Below are positions 56,125 to 64,000 of a stretch of DNA of 64,000 nt, piece by piece. The notes beneath the pieces were generated by a model. The model did not search any database. It saw nothing but the letters and a program-made list of their open reading frames with translations, and was not told the DNA's origin. The stretch comes from Heterobasidion occidentale (Eukaryota; Basidiomycota; Agaricomycetes; Russulales; Bondarzewiaceae). Where the stretch lies: contig JBCAQO010000010.1 of assembly GCA_039111635.1 (NCBI GenBank), forward strand, positions 248,001 to 312,000. Reading direction: 5' to 3'. Positions within the stretch are counted from its first letter, which is position 1. Each line of letters starts with the position of its first letter. A program made the position numbers and the translations under genes.

Positions 56125-59100
56125 CTATGTGCGAACTTCTGGTGCCGTTAGAATCTGTGTGAGAGGCAACATATATGACTCGCAGATAGATGAGAAGTAG
56201 AACTCGTGCTCGGAGTTGTGCTGTTGGACGAGATTATGCGCGATCTCGTGTGCAAGTGTAAAGTACCTGACAATGGTCAGATTAAGAAGCAGACCACGCC
56301 GACAAATTGCAACCACATACCACGAAATATACGCTTTCGTCAGGTCGCCTCGTTGCACTTCATTGTCGTCTGGATAACGTTCTCATTGGTCAATAATATT
56401 GCTCATGGCCGATGAGACACTCACGCCACGCCTCGTAGTATCGCAGATTGACGAAAAGACTCCCGTTGCGATTGAATGCGATCAATTGTCCAGAAACGTC
56501 GCAAAATATATGTAGACTTGACGACGGTAGTTTATATACCGCACGGAGTCGGTCAAGAATAGGGGTGAATCTCGTGAGAGAGTCGTGGCGCTGGTCAACA
56601 AGACTTTCTCGGTTGGCAATATCTAGGATTATTTGCATCAGAGATCGTAGGAGAGGTGCAAGAATGTTGTCTTACCGTGCGATGCATAGATTTTGAATCC
56701 CCCTGAAACACCTGTATTCATTCATCAGGACCTTGACAAATTTCTCTTGATTGAGCGACGTACCGACGAGGTCCAAATCCCCTGCTCGCCCAGAAACGTC
56801 ACAGTATCCCTCGTCCAGAGACTCCTTGACCATTTGCATATGTTCTCGGTTTCTGAGAAAACTACTCGTCTCCTCTTGACATGCTCTGATGGCCATATTT
56901 ATGTTCGATGCTTCTCAAAAAAATTAATAGCAATCGGCAAAGCAATAGAAAATAACCCACCGATGTTACTCAAAGGGGTGACATGCGTTTGAGGGGCGGG
57001 GGTTGTGTTCGAGATTTCTGAAGCAAATTTAATTCAGACCCGGGCTTCCCTGGTAGATCGGCGCCCAAAGAGGAAGAAGGCCGAGGGCGTGGTTCTTCAA
57101 TAGGTATAGGCGTAGGGGGCAAAGCTTGGTCGCTCTTCTTCACGAGTCGGCGTTTGAAGGCATCTAGAGACTTCATCATTTGTGAGGCTGGACCTTTACT
57201 TAGGTCCCCCTCGTTTCCTGCCGAGGGCGGTATGGGGTGAAGATTCTCAGGTGGTATTGACTGTGAAGCGTGTGGAAGAGGAGACGATGGAAGCGCCGGC
57301 ACCGGCGCAGGTTTCGTAGATTTATTTGACATAATGAGTTGGGAATTCGCATTGAACGCAGCCTTCTCCATTGTTTCACGAGCGACTTGGGCAGCCTTCG
57401 CCTCTGCTTCCCGCCTTTCTTGGGCAGCCTTTTCAGCTGCTTCTCGTTCAGCTTTTTGCTGCCGTAAGATCCTGTCGACTGTCATCCAGCTCAGTACAAG
57501 AGATACGACAACATGCACAATACACTGACCATTGTATCCCCTTGCCTTGAGAGCCTTCAACGGCGTGTCGAGAATAGTCATAAGAAGTAACGCGTCGTGT
57601 GGTTTGGGCGACTCGAAAAGGAAACGGCATAGAGATGTCGACACCCTATGTGATATATGTGAATGTGATAACGCCGCAGTCCTATGTGATTTACTCACTC
57701 GTACATATCAACCTGTGTGTGACCCGCGAGCCAAAGCTGGATGGGACCACCACCTTCTCGTACGGCAACAGCAGACGCATCCTGGGTTCTTGCCAGGTGA
57801 GTTCCATCGAAGATCAAAGCCTTGGTAACTCGAAGCTTGCCAAAAGTTTTCACTATGAAGTTATTCCCTGTTCTAAACCAGTTGAATGAGACGCGTGTCC
57901 TGGCATGGGTGTGCTCATGAAGAAACAGCGGCAGCCGTTCCAAGATCAATTGTTTTGTTTTCGATGCTTCCTTCGAGGATGGGACCTCTCCAGATTTCTC
58001 GTATCTTTCCTGGACCAAGGCGCTTAATCTGCGTGACCCTAGAGAAGCGTAGAATTCTAAAACACTAATGAGTTTCGTAGCCAGACCATGTCAAAGATGC
58101 TTACCTTCCAACAAGTCTTCTTGAGGAGCGCAGAACATAGAATCACCGAATAACTGATATCCTGTCATATCGTCCGCGATAAGAACTCGGCTTGGAATCA
58201 TTAACTGATCTTGAGGCTCCCAATCGTCTTCGTCCACATCGAGATCAGTTGAATCTTTCTGAGGGGCCTTCGCCTTCTTGACACGTCGGATCCCTAATAA
58301 CACGGGTGCTCTTTTCATAAGGGCGATTATATTTGACGAGAGTAAACGCCTGTTGACGGCGATGTTCCGTAATTCTAACAAATAGCTGTTTCGGGAAGAA
58401 TGTAAGTCAGACAATCTTTACAAGCACTTCCATCGCAACGTACTTCTCCGACCCTTGGGCCAATTTATAAAACTCTTGCGGGTCTCGAAGTAAGATCCGG
58501 ACAATTTCTTCCACTGATGGTTCACGCTTGGTCCCGCAACACTGAGAAACGTATTGGCGCGCGAGCCAAAATCCACGAAGACAAATAGCTTTGAATGAAA
58601 ATCTGCTCCCGAGGAACCGGTGAAGTAGCATTGGTTTGGACAGAGACGACGAGCCTGGTTCTGTGGAGGTGTCCCCTTGACTGGAATAAATGGCAATGCG
58701 GCCAATTTCCTCAATTCATCCGACGAAAAGTCTGTGCAGACAAGTCAAGGTACATACTGCAGCAACTTCCGCGCAACAAGCTTACCAGGGATGCGAGTTG
58801 CCAGAATCTCAAACCAATTTCGCGCCTCGCTCTCGTCTTTGGGTGGAGTGCGTTCAAGAAGAGATACTAGCTTGAATGTCGGTGGGTCGTTTGGTATTTT
58901 CAACTTTGTCGAGGAATCCCCGCGTAAATCGGGATGAACGACCGTGAAACCTAAACTCATCCAGTCAGGACTAGAAAAAACCTGCTCGTTTATGTTTAGT
59001 GCAGCATCTGAATATTGATTCTGACTTACCTCAGATGGCTTTGCCATGCACGGTTGAGCTGCCTTGATTGCGGGTATGAATGCACGATCTCCATAATCAT

Positions 59101-62100
59101 GGGGGCTGTACTCGGCAGCGTATTTCAAGACGAAGTTATCCAAGAGGTATTTCAAAGCTTTCGGCCGTAACGCCGGTTCAGCGCCAGCCGCAATGTCGAT
59201 GAGAACGCGGAGGGGTGGGGAGCGTTTGAGACCAAGACCATGCAGGAATTTGGCTGCGTAGACAGCATCAGATTGCCTCAAAAAAGTAGATTCGATGAGA
59301 CGAACCTTCCTCGGATGATTGCCTCCACTTGTTTTCGATTCCCCAGTCAATGACAGGCAGCTTCAGTTCACGGAATACGTCCAGAGGTTCATACAAATCG
59401 CTCGCTTTGTGCCGAGGAACCTTCATGACCCCATTCTTTGTCGGGATCGGTTGCTCATCCTCTCTTGTGAAAGCGGCCGTATGTTGCAAGCGTTCTATCT
59501 CCAATTGAGTCAGAGTACTCTGTACGGACACCAGATACTTGACCAGGTCAATGATCGTCCAGTCGCCAGTTTTGATCATCCTGTGGGAGACGTTATTTTA
59601 TCGACGGAGATCTAGCAGCAGTATTTCTAACCTGTCAAAAACAATTTGCAGCTCGACATGCTTGCGCACTCCAAGCGCTTGTAGAAACTTTTCCACAGGG
59701 CCCTTGACAGGCGCACCAGATGGCAAAGTGACGATAGGCAGATCGCGGAAGAGGTTGACGCTCGAGAAGTATGCATGTTCGGGCAGTTTCAATCCAGCAG
59801 ATGTGGGTACGAACGGTTTTGTCCTCAACATTGCGATGACATCTTCTTGCGCTGCCTTGGGTAAGGTTGGCCAAGCACGAGCGAGTGCCACCAAGACCCG
59901 TTCAGACCATGGCGCCGATTGCGTCACGTCGTATTCAACAGCAGATGCGGCGACAGAGGGGCTCACGACATGCGATAGCCAGTCAATGATTGTCAATTGC
60001 TTCCACGGAAAAACGAGTGATAAAACTTCCGGATCAAAGGACCTGCTGATACTGATGGGCAACAAGTTTCCGGGCAGTGGTCCATCGGTAGGAATGTAAG
60101 AGCCCATATGCCTCGTATTCAAAAATGTCTGTACTGTTGACAACGGGATGATCTTCTCCCTTAGTTCCCGGAGTGCGATTGTGACCACAGCAGCCTCGAG
60201 TAGCTGTGTCCGTATCTGCAGGAGGTTCGTGTTGTGGCTTTGCTTTTGCATTCCAATCCACCACTTGAGGCAGGCGATCATTTCGGGCTCGGAAAGAGGA
60301 CGATGTCGGAGTTCTTCAAGTACGTCAATAAAGGAAATCTCCTTGATCATGCCTCGTCGCTGAAGAGACTCAATCATCGGCCTGGCCCCGCTCGATATGT
60401 CGTCAGGAATAATGGGGAGCTTCTTCAAGAATCCCTGGAATGCAGCATCGGGAACTCGAACGTCAGCCGCATTGCGTATGCCTTCTGAGGACATGATGGG
60501 GAACAAGCGGTTGGTTGCACAAGTGAAGAAACTGCCTTCTAAAGAGCTGGAGACGATCGGCGACGGCGTGGAGGAATGAAAGGTGAAGAATTTCAATGCA
60601 TGCAGTGCCCTGGCATGCAGCCTATCTCGATATCCTTGGTCGGGTTTGGAGTAGTCCGGGTCACCAGACGCGATTGCACTGTCCCATAACTTCTTGATGT
60701 CGAATAGCTCTATCTCATATGCCGATCGCGCCAAGAAGCCTCCGACGTGGAGGAGTTCCTTATTCCATACTATTTCCTAGATTAGAACGGCAACCTCAAT
60801 ACGAGATCGCACTACTTACTTGCCACGTTACGATCTCTGTTTAAGGCGAGAGTCAGCGACTGAGGATCTACGCAGCAAGGCTAGGTCACCTACACGAGAT
60901 CTATGGATTCACGTTCGACTGTGGGAATGAAACGCGCAGCCATATGACCTCCTATTCCCGTGGTTTGGCCTGTTGAGTGACCCTTTCGTTCGAGTGAATC
61001 CTATAGTTCCAAACGAGTGGAAAAAATATGCACGCACAATGAAGATACGAGCTGACCCCAATCTATAGGTGAAAACGTACTTAGATCAGCAGACAGTCGA
61101 CCACTGAATGATTGACGAACCCATCTAAATCTGCTCGAAGGCCTTGAAAGACACTACCGGTAGAAAACTTCAACTTCTGCTCTTCTCGGATGCTGTCATC
61201 GTATTCATTTTTGCCTGTCTATATTTGGATGATAAAGTAAGAATATGTTAACATGGAGAAGAATACAACACAACTGACGTAGATCAACTCGTACCGCATC
61301 TTGCTCGGCATCTGCTTCTTTGTTGATCTGAAAAGCTCAGCACCCAACTTCTTGTCTAGCTTGACTTCGACATTTGCAGAGAAAATGGACAGTATGACGC
61401 CGGATTTAGTTATCTCAAGTAAATTGACAGGGTCTGGGAGAGGTATCGGATTGGGTGTCGGCGTGCGCGCCGGAGTGGTGCTGCCTCCAAAGCCGGAAAA
61501 GAGAGATGAGAAGAAACCAGTCGCGCTCTTTACCGTTTTCGGAGCGGCAGGGCTGGGCTTGTCCGTTCCGACAGAGTACACCCAGCGGACAACCTCAGCT
61601 TTGATGGTCAACGCTAGCAAGAGCGGGTGAGCATTGTATGAATTGGAGTTCATTCAGAAGCAGATGACATACGCGTGGTTTGGATACTTCGTACGTTCAT
61701 GATCCCCGTTGGACTAGAGCTCTTGAGCCCCCGTAGCAAAGGGACATCACTAGGAAGACCGCTGTCCTTAGAGAGTCTGACCAGTCGATGGTCATCGAAG
61801 AAAACGCTGACTTCAGAGAGATGAGACATGAATGTGATCGACGACACTAAGAATCGAGTGAAGTCAAAGGCTGCGGGAATTGGGGTCGGTTCGCGGAGGG
61901 TCATTTCGAAGGTCGTCCAGGAGTCTGATTCAGGTTCAACAGAGGAAGGCAGATCGCCTCTACGAGCGTATAACTGTAGACAGGTGTTAGTTTCAGTTTT
62001 GCGATGAAAAAATCATATGCATTTGGCTACCTGGTCTTTCTTGTCTTTCCAATAGAAACCCATCCATCGACCTATGTGCGATACTTTAGAAGCACCGAAC

Positions 62101-63094
62101 AAAACACCGACTTAGCACTCACCTCCAGACGACACGAATGGTTCTTCAGTCACAGAGAATAAACTATAGAATCCTATTCACGCGTCACTATGAAGCTCGT
62201 AATTTGTCAAGACGGACTGACTGACCCACTCCGAAAGCGCCGATCTTCTCTTCATCCGGATTCCCCTCGGCTGCATTGAGGTTTCAATCATATGACCTCA
62301 CATAGAGCATTCATGGGAGGTGCGTACCGATCTTCTTCAAGCGATTCCAATCATCATCTTTGAACACCATGCCATTGTTCCTAAACGTCCACTGGTGCAC
62401 AAGGGCGGTCTTGAGATCTGGCAACTTGCTCTCTGCGCCACTCGGTTCATGAACAATTTCGTCAGCCTGCTCTTGCTCGATTCCAGGAGCATCCTTCCCT
62501 GTTTTCATTCGATTCAGATATTCCTTTGTCTCGAATCGTATCTCCACCGCGCGTGAGGCAGCATCATCTGAATTCTGCAGGAGTTCGCGGAAGACTAGGG
62601 GGATGTAAGAGATGTGGTTGCCGACACGCACGACAACAGTCGTTTGCGTACCTGTGAACTCCCCAGAGTACCGTGCAAGGACTTTGTCAATGAGAGCGCG
62701 CTGATTGACCTCGACGGTCTCGTCATGACCACTGGCCCACTTGAAAGTTATGATCAGTCGTAGAGGGAAGATGGAAGGCAATTGCTGGTGAGCATACCAG
62801 AGCATCACGAGCTGCCGACATTTCCTCTTCGTGCACGCTATCAGAGGCAGAGTTGTTGAACGTTGAGTCTAGCCTGTTGTGGAGATGAAGAGAAATGGAC
62901 TGGATGAGCGGCAATGTGATCAAACAGACACATCATACCTCGTTATCTGGTGCTTTCCACTTGTATATGCAACAACAAAGGTCAAGTCGAAGGTTGGTAC
63001 ACACCTTACTCACAGATCTATGACGTTTAGGCGCGCGAGCGGTCTTGAGCGGTTCGTCCTGGTTCGTCGTCCTCGCTCCGGCTCGCTTCGGCAT
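56125..63094 (-). CDS. Sacsin-like ATPase with HExxH C-terminus (DUF3684 type)
   Basis: A large protein of about 1,600-1,700 residues in more than 20 exons. The first exons fit cleanly: 63094-63014, 62959-62939, 62899-62798, 62739-62652, 62594-62328, 62270-62226, 62173-62123, 62071-62031, 61973-61673 and 61613-61279. The N-terminus has an HSP90/sacsin-type ATP-binding fold: FRELLQNSDDA, then DWNRLKKIAEGNPDEEKIGA and FGVGFYSLFS. The middle is helical and unclassified; the largest exon spans about 60770-59635. A charged linker (57450-57000) precedes a C-terminal domain with KESLDEGYCDVSG, FCDVSGQLIAFNRNGSLFVN and the zinc motif LAHEIAHNLVQQHN. The join near 56970-57000 is unresolved: the linker frame ends in TGA. 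Sacsin-like proteins are thought to act as chaperones; the role here is unknown. Confidence 0.85.
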
Positions 63095-64000
63095 CCGGAT
63101 TGGGTTCAGCTTAGTCTCCCAAAGGCAGCAACATTGACGATTCTCCTTCAACCTCCGACGTGGTCTCTGGATATCCGTATCTGGTTCAGCTGTCCATTTC
63201 TGCTCCCAACCATCATCATTCGTGAAAAGCTTTTCTGCAAAGTATCATCATTCTATATTCAAGGTCTCAATGTTGCCATCAACGTCACATATAACATGTC
63301 CTGAATTGTTTCGCCGTGTATCAGCGAGACGTCTATGACTCGTCTATGTCGCTGACCGTTGATTACAGAATTCGGATCCACTCGATAGCTCAAGGGAGAT
63401 AAACTTTCAAGCTCTTGCTTAGCTATGGGATGTGTCTCTCAGGATGCTCATCAAATCATTTTCCAACTTGCCACTGGTGTGCCTGCCTCCATTTTTGCTG
63501 GCCCGACTTGCTACTCAAAGCTATACATAGCGCGCCTCAGTGACTAGTTCCCCCAGCCTCCGGACGATACACACCACGAACCGACAGACATCACTATTCC
63601 CTTAGCTACGAGGTCGCCCAATATACAGCCTTAGCCAGCTGCAGCCGGCGCACTCTCCATAGTGGATTCTATAGATCAGACAAACAACTCAAAGTCATTG
63701 ACAGACTCATCAACACATCTCGTTCTCCCGTAATGATCGATCGGAGGCTTGGAACCGGGAGCGGGGAGCGGCCTTTCACTCTTCCGAGACACTGACGAAT
63801 GCAGTGACCAGTCCAGATGCATTTTCGCAAGTACTTGCATGACGAATCGGCGCAGCTAATTACGAGCGATTTGCCACTGCAAGAGCGGTAGGGATCGTAC
63901 CGCATCGCTCGGCTGACGCGGATGACGTTCATCAGGTCACACATACCGATGCGAACGGTTGCTCCTCAAGGATCGGGTTGTATCATAAATTCCCTAGACC
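63095..64000. other. Upstream region of the sacsin-like gene, no gene seen
   Basis: No ORF with recognisable domains and no transposon ends. It presumably contains the promoter of the minus-strand gene starting at 63094. Confidence 0.45.

Overview
The window comes from a filamentous basidiomycete, most likely an Agaricomycete. The genes have many short introns (about 45-130 nt, GT-AG). The window also holds a Plavaka-type DNA transposon with a DUF6532 gene, fragments of NLR-type WD40 genes, tandem microsomal P450s and a sacsin-like ATPase of the fungal DUF3684 type. No rRNA, CRISPR array or convincing functional tRNA was seen.

Layout. Positions 1-40,000 are a mobile-element graveyard and 40,900-63,100 are ordinary host genes. 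The left part begins with a broken WD40 gene (338-2213) and a foldback block of degenerate minisatellite repeats (about 2569-4987). It is dominated by one large Ty3/gypsy element on the minus strand, element B (5639-35476, target duplication TTGGT). Four later insertions sit inside B: a Plavaka transposon in its 3' LTR (5794-12177), an unclassified 1.1-kb TG...CA element (12705-13782), a second plus-strand copy of the same gypsy family, element A (14852-25552, target duplication AATAG), and a solo LTR of a different, copia-like kind (25975-26818, target duplication GTTCT). Further LTRs of the gypsy family lie at 1-337, 4988-5575 and 38114-38716. Between and after these are more WD40-gene fragments and one small intron-containing gene of unknown function.

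The gypsy family has a C-terminal integrase chromodomain. A 10-nt primer-binding site right after the 5' LTR is complementary to the predicted start of the element's own transcript, which is the signature of self-priming Tf1/sushi-type elements. Downstream of pol it carries an extra ORF with its own TATA box, then a long noncoding region with about 17 copies of a small hairpin module followed by TAAACTA. The LTRs themselves carry exchangeable hairpins with compensatory base changes. A has a long intact pol but a broken gag; B has an intact gag but a broken pol.

The host-gene part reads as follows: a Hikeshi/OPI10-family gene (minus, with an apparent one-base frameshift); a 2.3-kb GC-rich gap; a serine alpha/beta-hydrolase ending in the peroxisomal signal SRL; a convergent HMG-CoA lyase with an arginine-rich N-terminus, a 6-nt micro-exon and a C-terminal ARL; a 3-kb gap; two tandem cytochrome P450 genes; and a long minus-strand gene for a sacsin-like ATPase ending in a metalloprotease-like motif. 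The neighbouring hydrolase and HMG-CoA lyase could both act in acyl-CoA or leucine breakdown in peroxisomes and mitochondria, but that link is inference. Exon boundaries were placed by hand from splice consensus, reading frame and family conservation.
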